Shown: positions 50,667 to 60,169 of the stretch, one piece after another
Layout of the letters: every line of letters starts with the position of its first letter
How positions within the stretch are numbered: the stretch's first letter is position 1
Source of the DNA: an uncultured Campylobacter sp.
Lineage (GTDB): Bacteria; Campylobacterota; Campylobacteria; Campylobacterales; Campylobacteraceae
DNA: 64,000 bases
Direction: 5' to 3'
Assembly (NCBI RefSeq): GCF_938017775.1
Contig: NZ_CALIIU010000038.1
Span: 62,001 to 126,000 of the forward strand
Notes under the pieces: model-generated
Seen by the model: the letters and a program-made list of their open reading frames with translations, nothing else
What the model was told of the DNA's origin: nothing
Database searches by the model: none
Position numbers and translations under genes: made by a program

Positions 50667-51203
50667 ATGTCAAGAATTGGTAAAAAACCGATCTCTATTC
50701 CAAACGGAGTTGAGGTCAAAATCGACGGCTCGTCGTTAAAATTTAAAAAATCGAATAACGAAAAAGAGCTTGATTTAAAAGGTCATGTCGATGTAAAAAT
50801 CGAAGACGGAAAGATAGAATTCTCACCTAAGGGTGAGGATAGGCAGAGCAGGGCATATTGGGGAACATACCGCGCTTTAGCCAACAATATCGTCCTTGGT
50901 CTTACCGAGGGCTTTTCAAAACAGCTCGAAATCAACGGCGTCGGCTATAGGGCTGCGATGAAAGGCAAGGTGCTTGAGCTAAATTTGGGCTTTTCGCATC
51001 CGATAAATTTTGAATCTCCAAAGGGAATCGAAATTTCCGTAGATAAAAACGTCGTAACCATCAAAGGCGACGACAAGCAGCAAGTAGGTCAAGTGGCAGC
51101 CGAGATTAGAGGATTCAGACCGCCTGAGCCATATAAAGGCAAGGGTATTAAGTATCTTGAAGAGCGCATTATCCGCAAAGCCGGAAAAACAGCTAAGAAA
51201 TAA
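50667..51203 (+). CDS. rplF: 50S ribosomal protein L6
   Basis: 178 residues, MSRIGKKPISIPNGVEVKID, and the C-terminal signature PPEPYKGKGIKYLEERIIRK. Near the sarcin-ricin loop. AAAAAGGAAAA precedes ATG 50667. Confidence 0.98.
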   Translation: MSRIGKKPISIPNGVEVKIDGSSLKFKKSNNEKELDLKGHVDVKIEDGKIEFSPKGEDRQSRAYWGTYRALANNIVLGLTEGFSKQLEINGVGYRAAMKGKVLELNLGFSHPINFESPKGIEISVDKNVVTIKGDDKQQVGQVAAEIRGFRPPEPYKGKGIKYLEERIIRKAGKTAKK

Positions 51204-51213
51204 GGGTTGAGAA

Positions 51214-51570
51214 ATGACACAGAACGTATTAAAAAGAAAGATCTCTTTACGAATCAAGAGAAAAAGAAGAATTCGCGCTAAAATTTCAGGCGTCGCATCT
51301 TGCCCTAGAATTTCTATTTTCAAATCCAATAGAACCGTCTACGCTCAGGCTATCGACGATGTAGCGAGCGTGACTTTGTGCGCCAGCAGCGGTAAGGTTT
51401 TAAATTTAAAGGCGAACAAAGAGGGCGCGGCTAGCTTAGCTAAAGATTTAGCCTCCAAGTTAAAAGATAAAGGCATTTCTGAAGCGATTTTCGATCGCAA
51501 TGGCTATTTGTATCATGGCGTAATCGCAAGCTTTGCCGAGTCGCTACGCCAAAACGGCATCAAACTATAA
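51214..51570 (+). CDS. rplR: 50S ribosomal protein L18
   Basis: 118 residues. Basic N-terminus (KRKISLRIKRKRRIRAKISG), then FKSNRTVYAQAIDDV and the terminal FDRNGYLYHGVIASFAESLR. Binds 5S rRNA with L5. Confidence 0.97.
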   Translation: MTQNVLKRKISLRIKRKRRIRAKISGVASCPRISIFKSNRTVYAQAIDDVASVTLCASSGKVLNLKANKEGAASLAKDLASKLKDKGISEAIFDRNGYLYHGVIASFAESLRQNGIKL

Positions 51571-51585
51571 CCCAAAGGAATGATT

Positions 51586-52029
51586 GTGGAAAAGTATAAT
51601 AGAGAAGAATTCGAAGAGGTAATCGTCAATATCGGTAGGGTTACGAAGGTCGTTAAGGGCGGTAGAAGGTTCAGATTTACCGCGCTCGTAGTGGTAGGCA
51701 ATAGAAACGGTCTAGTAGGCTTTGGCTTCGGCAAATCCAAAGAGGTTCCTGACGCGATTAAAAAGGCGGTAGACGATGCGTTTAAAAATATCATCAAGGT
51801 AAATTTAAACGGCTCTACCATCACTCACGATATCGAAGTTAAATACAATGCGAGCAAAATTTTACTTAAGCCGGCGAGCGAAGGTACCGGCGTTATCGCA
51901 GGCGGCTCCGTGCGCCCGGTTTTAGAGCTTGCAGGCATTAGGGATATCCTAACCAAGTCGCTAGGCTCTAACAACGCATCCAACGTCGTAAGGGCTACTA
52001 TGAAAGCTCTTAGTATCTTAAAACACTAG
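51586..52029 (+). CDS. rpsE: 30S ribosomal protein S5
   Basis: I start at GTG 51586 (MEKYNREEFEEVIVNIGRVT), the N-terminus usual in Campylobacter, with AAAGGA 6-7 nt upstream; ATG 51580 touches that site. 147 residues with the dsRBD-like GRRFRFTALVVVGNRNGLVG and LAGIRDILTKSLGSNNASNV. Acts in decoding fidelity. Confidence 0.97.
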   Translation: MEKYNREEFEEVIVNIGRVTKVVKGGRRFRFTALVVVGNRNGLVGFGFGKSKEVPDAIKKAVDDAFKNIIKVNLNGSTITHDIEVKYNASKILLKPASEGTGVIAGGSVRPVLELAGIRDILTKSLGSNNASNVVRATMKALSILKH

Positions 52030-52040
52030 AAGGATAAAAG

Positions 52041-52442
52041 ATGGGATTAGAAAATCTTAAAAAAGCCCCAGGCTCGACTCACGCTACTAAGCGCTTGGGT
52101 CGCGGTCAAGGAAGCGGCCTAGGTAAAACTGCGGGTCGCGGCGGCAAGGGTCAGACCGCACGTACCGGCTCTCACGAAAAAAGAGGCTTCGAGGGCGGTC
52201 AGCAGCCGATTCAACGAAGGCTTCCAAAGGTAGGTTTTACTTCTAAATTTGAAAAACCTTACGTGATTAATGTCGATAAAATCGAAGCTATCAAAGATCT
52301 TAGCGAGATTACGATTGAAAGCATCAAATCCGTTCATAAAATTTCAAACTCCGTTAAAAAGATCAAGCTGATCGGCGTAGGCGCAAAAGCGCTCGCTAGC
52401 AAGATCAAAGACGAGAACGTAAAATTTAGCGGACAAAAATAA
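52041..52442 (+). CDS. rplO: 50S ribosomal protein L15
   Basis: 133 residues. Gly/Arg-rich N-terminus (GRGQGSGLGKTAGRGGKGQT) that threads into 23S rRNA and a compact C-terminal domain. rpmD (L30) is absent between rpsE and rplO, as is usual in epsilonproteobacteria. Stop overlaps secY start (TAATG). Confidence 0.97.
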   Translation: MGLENLKKAPGSTHATKRLGRGQGSGLGKTAGRGGKGQTARTGSHEKRGFEGGQQPIQRRLPKVGFTSKFEKPYVINVDKIEAIKDLSEITIESIKSVHKISNSVKKIKLIGVGAKALASKIKDENVKFSGQK

Positions 52443-53707
52443 TGAATAAATCGCTACGCAACAAAATTCTCATCACTCTAGGCTTTCTTTTTGCCTATAG
52501 GTTGCTAGCTTACGTGCCGGTTCCGGGAGTGGACGTTGAGGTTATAAAGCAATTTTTTCAAAGCAATAGCAACAACGCTTTTGGAATGTTTAATATGTTT
52601 AGCGGTAACGCGGCGGAGCGATTCAGCGTTATCTCGCTAGGCATTATGCCTTATATTACCGCTTCGATCATTATGGAGCTGCTCGCCGCAACCTTTCCAA
52701 ATTTAGGCAAACTCAAAAAAGAGCGCGACGGTATGCAGAAATATATGCAGATCATCCGATACGCTACAATCGCAATCGCTATGGTTCAATCCATCGGTGT
52801 TAGCATCGGCTTGCAGGGCATCCACGGACAGACCGGAGCGCCTGCGATAATGGCCGAAAATACCAACGAGTTTGTTTTCATCTCGTGCATTTCGATGCTG
52901 GCAGGCACCATGCTTTTGATGTGGATCGGCGAGCAGATTACGCAGCGCGGCGTTGGTAACGGCACCAGCCTTATTATCTTTGCAGGTATCGTAAGCGCCA
53001 TCCCTAGAGCGATCGGAAGTACCGTAAATTTAGTAAATACCGGCGAAATGAACGTTTTAAAGCTAATCGCGATCGTGCTAATTATCCTGGCTACTATCGG
53101 GGCAATTTTATATGTGGAGCTAGGTGAACGCAGAATTCCAGTATCGTTTTCGCGCAAGGTATTGATGGCGAATCAAAACAAGCGCATTATGAACTATGTG
53201 CCGATCAAGCTAAATTTAAGCGGCGTCATTCCGCCTATTTTTGCAAGCGCGATTTTGATGTTTCCGACTACAATTTTACAAGCAAGCACCAATCCGATCA
53301 TCCAAAAGATCCACGATTTCCTAAGCCCTAGCAATTACTTCTTTAACTTTTTGACCTTTGTGTTGGTTATATTTTTTGCGTATTTTTATGCGTCAATCGC
53401 TTTTAATTCCAAGGACATTAGTGAAAATTTAAAGAAGCAGGGCGGATTTATCCCGGGTATTCGTCCGGGTGAAGGAACGGCGAGCTTTTTAAACGAAGTT
53501 GCTAGCCGTCTTACGTTTTGGGGTTCGATCTATCTCGGGCTAGTAACCGTCATCCCGTGGCTGCTCGTTAAATTTATGGGCGTGCCGTTTTATTTCGGCG
53601 GAACTAGCGTGCTGATCGTCGTCTCCGTCGCTCTTGATACGATGAGGCGCATCGAAGCGCAGATCTATATGAACAAATATCAGACTCTAAGTGCGGTCGG
53701 GCTATAA
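52442..53707 (+). CDS. secY: Preprotein translocase subunit SecY
   Basis: 421 residues with ten membrane segments, forming the SecYEG channel. Visible signatures: LAYVPVPGVDVEVIKQFF near the plug, GIMPYITASIIMELLAATFP, GNGTSLIIFAGIVSAIP, and the C-terminal cytoplasmic QGGFIPGIRPGEGTASFLNE. ATG 52442 is coupled to rplO. Confidence 0.98.
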   Translation: MNKSLRNKILITLGFLFAYRLLAYVPVPGVDVEVIKQFFQSNSNNAFGMFNMFSGNAAERFSVISLGIMPYITASIIMELLAATFPNLGKLKKERDGMQKYMQIIRYATIAIAMVQSIGVSIGLQGIHGQTGAPAIMAENTNEFVFISCISMLAGTMLLMWIGEQITQRGVGNGTSLIIFAGIVSAIPRAIGSTVNLVNTGEMNVLKLIAIVLIILATIGAILYVELGERRIPVSFSRKVLMANQNKRIMNYVPIKLNLSGVIPPIFASAILMFPTTILQASTNPIIQKIHDFLSPSNYFFNFLTFVLVIFFAYFYASIAFNSKDISENLKKQGGFIPGIRPGEGTASFLNEVASRLTFWGSIYLGLVTVIPWLLVKFMGVPFYFGGTSVLIVVSVALDTMRRIEAQIYMNKYQTLSAVGL

Positions 53708-54466
53708 ATGGCGATTTTGCTTAAAACAAAAAAAGATTTAGAGGGGCTTCGTGCGGCGAACAGGATCGTCGCGCAAGCTCTCGATTACGCAGCTTCATTT
53801 ATAAAACCGGGTCTTAGCCTACTCGAAGTCGATAAAAAGATCGACGATTTCATCACATCCAAGGGTGCGTATCCCGCTTTTAAAGGGCTATACGGCTTTC
53901 CAAACGCCGCCTGCCTCTCGCTAAACGAAGTCATCATCCATGGCATTCCCGATGAGACGATCTTGCAAGAGGGCGATATCTTAGGCGTCGATCTGGGCTC
54001 GAAGCTAAACGGATATTTCGGCGACAGCGCACGCACCCTGCCCGTCGGTAAAATTTCAAAAGCCGACGAGGAGCTTATCGCATGCAGCAAGGACACGCTG
54101 GAGTTTGCCATCAAAACGATCAGGGTAGGGATGCACTTCAAAGAGCTAAGCTTCGAGATCGAGAAATTTATCCGCGCACGCGGCTTCGTGCCGCTGTATG
54201 GCTTCTGCGGTCACGGCATCGGCAAGCACCCGCACGAAGAGCCTGAGATCCCAAACTATCTGGAGGGCAACAATCCAAAATCGGGCCCCAAAATCAAAAA
54301 CGGCATGGTTTTTTGCATCGAGCCGATGATCTGCCAAAAGGACGGCACGCCGGTCATCGCCGAGGATAAATGGAGCACGAGAAGCAAGGATGGGCTCCGC
54401 ACTAGCCACTATGAGCACTGCATGGCGGTTTTCGACGGTAAGGTAGAAGTTCTAAGCGTCGCGTAG
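53708..54466 (+). CDS. map: Methionine aminopeptidase, type I
   Basis: 252 residues. Removes the initiator Met from new proteins. The five metal ligands are visible in LGVDLGSKLNGYFGDSA (two Asp), GFCGHGIGKHPHEEPEIPNY (His), FCIEPMI (Glu) and SHYEHCMAVFDGKVEVL (Glu region). Directly after secY with no gap, the usual place. infA does not follow here. Confidence 0.97.
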   Translation: MAILLKTKKDLEGLRAANRIVAQALDYAASFIKPGLSLLEVDKKIDDFITSKGAYPAFKGLYGFPNAACLSLNEVIIHGIPDETILQEGDILGVDLGSKLNGYFGDSARTLPVGKISKADEELIACSKDTLEFAIKTIRVGMHFKELSFEIEKFIRARGFVPLYGFCGHGIGKHPHEEPEIPNYLEGNNPKSGPKIKNGMVFCIEPMICQKDGTPVIAEDKWSTRSKDGLRTSHYEHCMAVFDGKVEVLSVA

Positions 54467-55106
54467 ATTTCGCACAAAAGGCGACTTGGACTAGTTAAAA
54501 TTTTACACTTTTGCCAAGGCGAAATTCCGCCCGCGATTAGATTTCGACAATTTTACATCGCTCGTGTCTTGGAATTTTACCTCAGCCGCTTCATGCATAA
54601 ATTTTTGTCCGAAGACCTTTCAAAGCTTATCGCGACGGTTCGTAGCCTGGACGTAAATTTTAAAAAATATCGCGTCGCGGTCGCTTCATCTGCTCTAGCC
54701 TCATAGCCGGCTTTATGAGGCATGCAAGCGTTATAAAACGCGCCATTTGCCGCGCATCTTATTAAAATTTTTGCCCAAGCGTTTTGACCGCGGCAATATT
54801 GCTTTGAAATTTTAATTAGCTAAATTTTTTGAAATTACGTTTTAATAATTTTATCCCAGAGCTTCTGTCTCATAACCTCACTCATAAATCCGCTTTCAAT
54901 TAAAATTTAGCCTCAAAATTCTGTCGTCCAATTACAAACTCCCCGTATCTTTAAAATTTAGCCGCAAAATTTGAAGCGTAAAGGCGCGCAAGTAAGCGAG
55001 CTCAAAGCTTTAAGCGGCTAAGATTGCGCCTTGATTTTAAAGCGAAAATATGTCGCGCTACGCAGAGTGCGCGTCATCGTGTCTTTGTAAAGCTAAGGAA
55101 GATGAA
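54467..55106 (+). other. Intergenic region map-eptC-like
   Basis: About 640 bp without a gene that I can support. A/T-rich with many RAATTY hexamers. A short inverted repeat CTCATA...TATGAG lies near 54699-54718. AAGGAAGA at its end is the ribosome binding site of the next gene. infA and rpmJ, often found after map, are not here. Confidence 0.5.
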
Positions 55107-57146
55107 ATGAGAGAAAAATTTTATGTAGCGCTAGCAAATATAGGCGGGATTATGGCGCGGACGAAAGCGGGTAGGCTTATAGCGTGCTTGCTTATAAAAA
55201 TCGACCGCGGCTTTTTTGCCGCGCTTCGCGAGCGTCCCGTATGGAGGGTGTTTTGGCTTAGCACGGCGCTATGCTTGCTTGCGTGCTGGGCTAAGATACA
55301 TTATCAGATCAATGGGTATCATTTTTCGCATGTATTTAAAGGCTTTTCTGCGGTGCTCATCATAAATTTACTCATCTTTCACCTTTGCTATCTGCTTAGC
55401 GGCCGATTTTTTAAGCTCGTTTCGTTCGTGTTACTAGCGCTAATTGCGCTAATTGCGAGTGTGGCTTTATTTTTGATCGTAAATTTCGACTCAAGCTTCA
55501 ACGTCGTGGCGATCGACGCGCTTGTGCATACCGATGCAGCAGAGACGCGTGAGTTTGTTTTGCAGTTTCTTAACCCTGCGACGATTTTGTATCTAGCGGT
55601 GCTGCTTGGCTGCATCTTTGCAGCGCTAAGAACGGGGCGGAGAAAGTGGGAGCAAACGCATAGCCGCCTAGGATTGCTGCTAGCAGCGCTTTATCTTATC
55701 TACGGGGCGATCTTTTGCGCGGATATCGCCGCTAAAGCTTCCCAGGGCAAGCAGGGCTATATAACCAAACTATCGCAATACGTCCCGCTGGAGTTTGCCT
55801 TTACGATAAAAGACTATCTTAGCGATAAAAATTTCATCACCGATATGCGCGAAGTGCAGCTCGGATATGACGAGGCCAAGCGCGCGAACGAAAGCATTTT
55901 AAATGGCGGCGGAAATTCAGATCCGCAAGGCGCCGCCTCGGGCTCCGCGTCTGAAAATTCCGCTCCCGCATCAAGCGTCCAGGCGCAAAATTCCGGCGCA
56001 AATTTAAATTCTACGTCCGCCCCGGGCGCTGAGCCGCAGAGCTGGGGCAAGACTTTAAATTCTACGCCGCAAAGCCCCAGCGCGATTTCAAATTCCAAAA
56101 CCACTGACGCTACTACAAACCCCGCCTCGCAAAAGTCTCGCGTCAAAAATATCATCCTAATAATAGGCGAGAGCTTGCAGCGCGGGCATATGTCGCTCTA
56201 CGGCTACGGCGTTAAAAATACGCCGCTTTTGGAGGGTCTCGAAGCAAGTGGCAATCTGATAAAATTTAGCGATACAATCTCGCCTTACGGCACGACTAAT
56301 CAGGTGCTGATGCGGCTTTTAAATTTCAGCGATTACGAAAGCGAGCGCAAAAGGGCGTGGTTTCGCAACCTTAGCATCATTGATATGTTTAAGCTAAGTG
56401 GCTACCGCACCTTTTGGATCAGCAATCAAGAGGCTTTCGGCGCGCATGCGCTAAGTGCCAAAAGCGCTGCCGATCGCGCGGACGCTGAATCTTTCCTTTC
56501 AAAGAGCAATCTTTATGAAACCGTTCGCATCAAACCTGACGGAGTGCTGCTTCCGCTCATAAATCAGGCGAAAGCGGGGCAGAGCGAGCGAAATTTCTAT
56601 GTGATCCATCTCATCGGCAGCCATATGGATTACAGCCTGCGCTATCCCGAGGGATTCGGCAAGTTTAGCGCGGCGGACATAAAGGCAAAACTTACTTCCA
56701 AGCAGAAAGATGTTGTCGCGTATTACGATAACAGCGTGCTTTACAACGATTTCGTCATAAATGAAATTTTTAAAATTTTCTCCGGCGACGACAGTCTCAT
56801 CGTCTATCTTAGCGATCACGGAGAGAATTTATACGAAAATGGACGCCTTGGGCATGGCATGGAGAGCCGCTTTACTTACGAAATTCCGCTAATTTTCATA
56901 GGCTCTCGCGAGTTTTTGAGCGATCACGCTAAGCTATGGCAGAGGCTAGCTGCGGCGAAAGACAAGCCTTTTATGAGCGATGATTTAGCGCATCTGCTAG
57001 CAGATATCATCGGTGTCGCGCCACTTGAGTTTGACGAGCACAAAAGCCCGATACGATCGGATTTCAATGCCTCTCGCAAGCGAATTGCTAACGGAGTCGA
57101 TTATGACGAGAAATTAAAAAACGCAAAGGGCTACGAGCTCGAATAA
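55107..57146 (+). CDS. Phosphoethanolamine transferase (EptA/EptC family) with low-complexity linker
   Basis: About 679 residues from ATG 55107 (AAGGAAGA upstream). Around five N-terminal membrane helices are followed by a periplasmic sulfatase-fold domain. NIILIIGESLQRGHMSLYGY (metal site, ~353), SPYGTTNQVLMRLLNFSDYE (Thr nucleophile, ~393) and LSDHGENLYENGRLGHGMES (~568) are the family motifs. It transfers phosphoethanolamine from phosphatidylethanolamine to lipid A and, in C. jejuni EptC, also to the flagellar rod protein FlgG and glycans, giving polymyxin resistance. A ~85-residue Ser/Ala/Asn/Pro-rich linker (~264-348) between the two halves is unusual and is rich in AAATTC. Which substrate is modified here is not visible. 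Confidence 0.88.
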   Translation: MREKFYVALANIGGIMARTKAGRLIACLLIKIDRGFFAALRERPVWRVFWLSTALCLLACWAKIHYQINGYHFSHVFKGFSAVLIINLLIFHLCYLLSGRFFKLVSFVLLALIALIASVALFLIVNFDSSFNVVAIDALVHTDAAETREFVLQFLNPATILYLAVLLGCIFAALRTGRRKWEQTHSRLGLLLAALYLIYGAIFCADIAAKASQGKQGYITKLSQYVPLEFAFTIKDYLSDKNFITDMREVQLGYDEAKRANESILNGGGNSDPQGAASGSASENSAPASSVQAQNSGANLNSTSAPGAEPQSWGKTLNSTPQSPSAISNSKTTDATTNPASQKSRVKNIILIIGESLQRGHMSLYGYGVKNTPLLEGLEASGNLIKFSDTISPYGTTNQVLMRLLNFSDYESERKRAWFRNLSIIDMFKLSGYRTFWISNQEAFGAHALSAKSAADRADAESFLSKSNLYETVRIKPDGVLLPLINQAKAGQSERNFYVIHLIGSHMDYSLRYPEGFGKFSAADIKAKLTSKQKDVVAYYDNSVLYNDFVINEIFKIFSGDDSLIVYLSDHGENLYENGRLGHGMESRFTYEIPLIFIGSREFLSDHAKLWQRLAAAKDKPFMSDDLAHLLADIIGVAPLEFDEHKSPIRSDFNASRKRIANGVDYDEKLKNAKGYELE

Positions 57147-57320
57147 CGGGCGGATTGCGCTTTATCTACACATATTGCGCTATACAAGCGGCGGGTCTCA
57201 AAATTTCAAAGAGCTTAATGCTCGATCCGAAAAGACAAGTTCGGCGCAAAGTCTATAAAATTTCATATAAAATTTAGAAATTTAGATAAAATTTCAAAAA
57301 ATCTACGCCAAGGAGCTCAA

Positions 57321-57707
57321 ATGAAAGAGATCTATCCGAGCGGCTTCGCGCCGAAAAAGGCGCATTATGCGCCGGGCATCTTAGACGACGACGGCACGCT
57401 CTATGTCTCGGGGCAGCTAAGCGTGGATCCACGCACGGGAGCCGCTCCAGATGGTCTTGCTGCGCAGACCGCGCAGGCCCTAAGCAACGTCGCGGCAGTG
57501 CTGGCCGCCGCGGGCGCAGATAAAAACGACGTGCGGATGTGTCGCGTCTATACGCCTGACGTCGCGAACTGGGACGTGATCGACGAGCAGTACGCGCTGT
57601 TTTTCGGCGCGCACAAGCCCGCTCGCGTCGTAGTGCCGACTACGGCTCTACACTTCGGCTGCCTCGTAGAGATTGAGGCCGTCGCAAAAATCAAAGAGAA
57701 AAAATAG
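57321..57707 (+). CDS. ridA: RidA-family imine/enamine deaminase
   Basis: 128 residues in the RidA/YjgF fold: FAPKKAHYAPGILDDDGTLY, LYVSGQLSVDPRTG, and RVVVPTTALHFGCLVEIEAV near the end. The catalytic Arg position of canonical RidA appears as the Arg in PARVVVP. RidA hydrolyses reactive 2-aminoacrylate made by PLP enzymes. It lies 8 bp before a PLP enzyme, which would supply that substrate. AAGGAG precedes ATG 57321. Confidence 0.85.
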   Translation: MKEIYPSGFAPKKAHYAPGILDDDGTLYVSGQLSVDPRTGAAPDGLAAQTAQALSNVAAVLAAAGADKNDVRMCRVYTPDVANWDVIDEQYALFFGAHKPARVVVPTTALHFGCLVEIEAVAKIKEKK

Positions 57708-57715
57708 GAGCGAAA

Positions 57716-58801
57716 ATGAGCGATTTCATCTGCACTGGCTGCGGCAAGCACGCGCCCATCGATACTTTGAGCTATAAATGCGACTGCGGCGGGCTGTATA
57801 AGCTAAACTCCGATGCGCCTAAATTTAACCCCGCGCTCGTAGATCAAAGCGAGTTTAGCATCTTTAGATACCGCAGGTTTATGGGTATCGATACGGCGAA
57901 ATTTAGAGGAATTTCGATGGGCGAGGGGCTCACGGCGAGCGTAAAATTCGGCGAAAATCTCTATCTCAAGCTCGATTACGCGATGCCTACGCTTTCGTTC
58001 AAAGACCGCGGTGCGGCGGTTTTGGTGCTGCACGCCAAAAATATCGGCGTAAAAAAGGTGCTACAAGACTCCAGCGGCAACGCAGGCAACGCCGTGGCAG
58101 CGTACTGCGCTCGTGCGGGCATCGAATGCGAAATTTACGTCCCTAAAGGCACATCGCCTAAAAAGATCGATATGATCAAAAGCCACGGCGCGCATGTCAC
58201 GGTCTTTGACGGTAGCCGCGACGAGACGGCGGACGCGTGCCGCAAAAAGGCTGCGGATGAGCAAATTTATTACGCCAACCACGTTTATAATCCGATCTTT
58301 TACGAGGGCACGAAGAGCTACGTTTATGAGATCTACGAGCAGCTGGGCAGGGTGCCGCGCAATATCTTTATCCCCGTAGGCAACGGTACGCTACTGCTGG
58401 GCGCTCAAGCGGCGCTGGGCGAGCTATATGAGGGCGGTCTTATCGAGGCACTGCCAAAAATTTTCATCGTTCAGGGCGAGCATTGCGCTCCGCTTTTCGG
58501 CGCTAAAGGTGCGGCGCGAGCGATAGAGCCGCAGCCGACGCTAGCGGAGGGCATCGCGATCGCAAGACCGATGCGCGCGAGCGAAATTCTCGGCTCTAGT
58601 TACGCGGGCGAGCGCGAGGTGATCTTAGCGAGCGAGAGCGACATACTGCCTGCCAGAGCGGCGCTTGCGCGCGGCGGATTTTACGTCGAGCACACGACCG
58701 CGGCTACCTACGCGGCGTATCTGCGCTACAAAGAAAGCCACGATCTACAAGGAGATAGGATCATCCCGCTTTGCGGCGCGGGGCTGAAGAGCGATCATTA
58801 A
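57716..58801 (+). CDS. Threonine synthase-like PLP enzyme with N-terminal zinc ribbon
   Basis: 361 residues. A CTGCG...CDCGG ribbon at the N-terminus is followed by a fold-type II PLP domain. LSFKDRGAAVLVLHAKNIGV holds the PLP lysine (~106), LQDSSGNAGNAVAAYCARAG binds the cofactor phosphate/substrate and VGNGTLLLGAQAAL the phosphate. This is the layout of archaeal-type (class II) threonine synthase, but threonine ammonia-lyase or diaminopropionate ammonia-lyase-type relatives share it. The RidA partner suggests an enzyme that leaks an enamine, which favours a lyase or threonine synthase. Symbol left open. Confidence 0.75.
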   Translation: MSDFICTGCGKHAPIDTLSYKCDCGGLYKLNSDAPKFNPALVDQSEFSIFRYRRFMGIDTAKFRGISMGEGLTASVKFGENLYLKLDYAMPTLSFKDRGAAVLVLHAKNIGVKKVLQDSSGNAGNAVAAYCARAGIECEIYVPKGTSPKKIDMIKSHGAHVTVFDGSRDETADACRKKAADEQIYYANHVYNPIFYEGTKSYVYEIYEQLGRVPRNIFIPVGNGTLLLGAQAALGELYEGGLIEALPKIFIVQGEHCAPLFGAKGAARAIEPQPTLAEGIAIARPMRASEILGSSYAGEREVILASESDILPARAALARGGFYVEHTTAATYAAYLRYKESHDLQGDRIIPLCGAGLKSDH

Positions 58802-59209
58802 ATTTAAGTGCCAGACGGATTTGTGCGGCTAGCTAGCGGTGAGGAATTTTAAATTTTCGCCGCTTTAAATTTAGCGGATTTAAGAGCCCATATTTTTGTG
58901 GAATGTTTAAAATTTATGACGCGTAGGTTTTTAAATTTAAACTTGTACTGAAGCGCGGAGATGTCTTTGCTTGAATATGATGTGGGTGATACGACGCATT
59001 TTATGGGCGACTTTGCTGCTGGTGGAATTTGTAAAATTTTATCTACCGATAACCGGGCGGTCGCTCTTTAAATTTGAAATTACGGTCAAAATTTTATAAA
59101 AACCAATCTGCAAGGTGCGGCGCTATCTACCCATTTCGTTTATAAAATTTAGCCATTTTTATCGCTCTTGGTGAGAGAGCTTCTGTGTAGAGATTAAATT
59201 TTTGCGCGG
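58802..59209 (+). other. Intergenic region with no gene seen
   Basis: About 410 bp between two converging genes. A/T-rich with several RAATTY hexamers. No protein-like frame and no strong hairpin found by eye. Confidence 0.45.
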
Positions 59210-59758
59210 TTATTTTGAATTTTCTTTAGCGATGCGCGTAAATTTAAGCACAAATTCGCTTTTCGCCGCAGTATAGGCGTCGCGGTCAAACTCATAGCGC
59301 TTGCAAAGCTCTAATTTAAGCGCCTCGTACTGCGCGGCGATATCCGCATTCGCCCGCAAAAAATCTCTAAAAAATATCTCATCTGTATCGCCGAAATTTC
59401 GCAGATGCACGTGAAAAACGCGCTCGGCAAACCCCGCTTCGGTGTAGCCTTTATTTAGGCTGCAGCGGCTCCCCTTTTCGCTCATTAGCAGATAGCCCGC
59501 CTCTATCAAGCGCTGTTTGGCGGCGGCAATATCTGAGCATTCGATCAAAATATCTACGATCGGCTTCGCCCAGATCCCGCTTACCGCGGTGCTGCCGATA
59601 TGGTGGATCTTGATCTCGCCATGATCTCGCAGCAGCCTGCGCAGAATTTCGCGCTCCTGCCTAAAGTATTCGCTCCAGCGCGGATCGTGCGGCACGAGAC
59701 GTATCGGAAAGAGCCGCCACAGCTCTTGCAGGCTCATCGAAAGGAGTTTATTGCTCAT
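59210..59758 (-). CDS. GrpB family protein (UPF0157)
   Basis: 182 residues. The family signature, a nucleotidyltransferase-like fold, is visible as LVPHDPRWSEYFRQEREILR, IHHIGSTAVSGIWAKPIVDI (the GSTA..G...K..ID motif, ~57-75) and VFHVHLRNF. Role of GrpB proteins is unknown; the fold resembles small nucleotidyltransferases. GGGAG precedes ATG 59758. The adjacent tRNA-Ser lies 34 bp upstream on the same strand, so the gene may be read from the tRNA promoter. Confidence 0.85.
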   Translation of the reverse strand: MSNKLLSMSLQELWRLFPIRLVPHDPRWSEYFRQEREILRRLLRDHGEIKIHHIGSTAVSGIWAKPIVDILIECSDIAAAKQRLIEAGYLLMSEKGSRCSLNKGYTEAGFAERVFHVHLRNFGDTDEIFFRDFLRANADIAAQYEALKLELCKRYEFDRDAYTAAKSEFVLKFTRIAKENSK

Positions 59759-59792
59759 CTGGCTCCCGAGTGTTGGGTGAAATTTGGATGAA

Positions 59793-59880
59793 TGGCGGGT
59801 AGATAGGGATTCGAACCCCAGAAGGCTGACGCCTTACGCGCTTTCGAGGCGCGCTCCTTCGACCGCTCGGACATCTACCC
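59793..59880 (-). tRNA. tRNA-Ser(CGA)
   Basis: Minus-strand class II tRNA of 88 nt including an encoded CCA (59793-59795). The acceptor stem GGGTAGA (59874-59880) pairs with TCTACCC (59797-59803), with discriminator G as in serine tRNAs. The anticodon stem CGCGC/GCGCG encloses the loop CTCGAAA, giving anticodon CGA (59844-59846), which reads UCG. A long variable arm and a GGTTCGAATCC T arm are present. Confidence 0.95.
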
Positions 59881-60169
59881 TAATGAAAGTGTAATTTAAG
59901 CCAAAAATGGCTTAATAACAGATTTAAAAATGAAATTCCGCGCGAAATTTCGCCTGATTTTGCGAGCGGGGGTTGAAATTTAACGGCGCAAATTTAGATT
60001 TCATTTTAAATCTACGGCTTAAGGTACGGCGCGGCTTTCGGCATAAAATTTATTTTCGCGCGTAGTTTTAGGCACGGAATTTTACCGCTTTATGGATGAA
60101 ATTCTACGCAAAAGCTCATCGTCGCGGCGGCGAAAAATCACTCCCCGTTTATAAATTTCATGCGCCGCC

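Noticed and set aside
44041..54466. Missing rpmD (L30) as a loss event
   Set aside because: L30 is normally absent from this position in epsilonproteobacteria, so nothing unusual.
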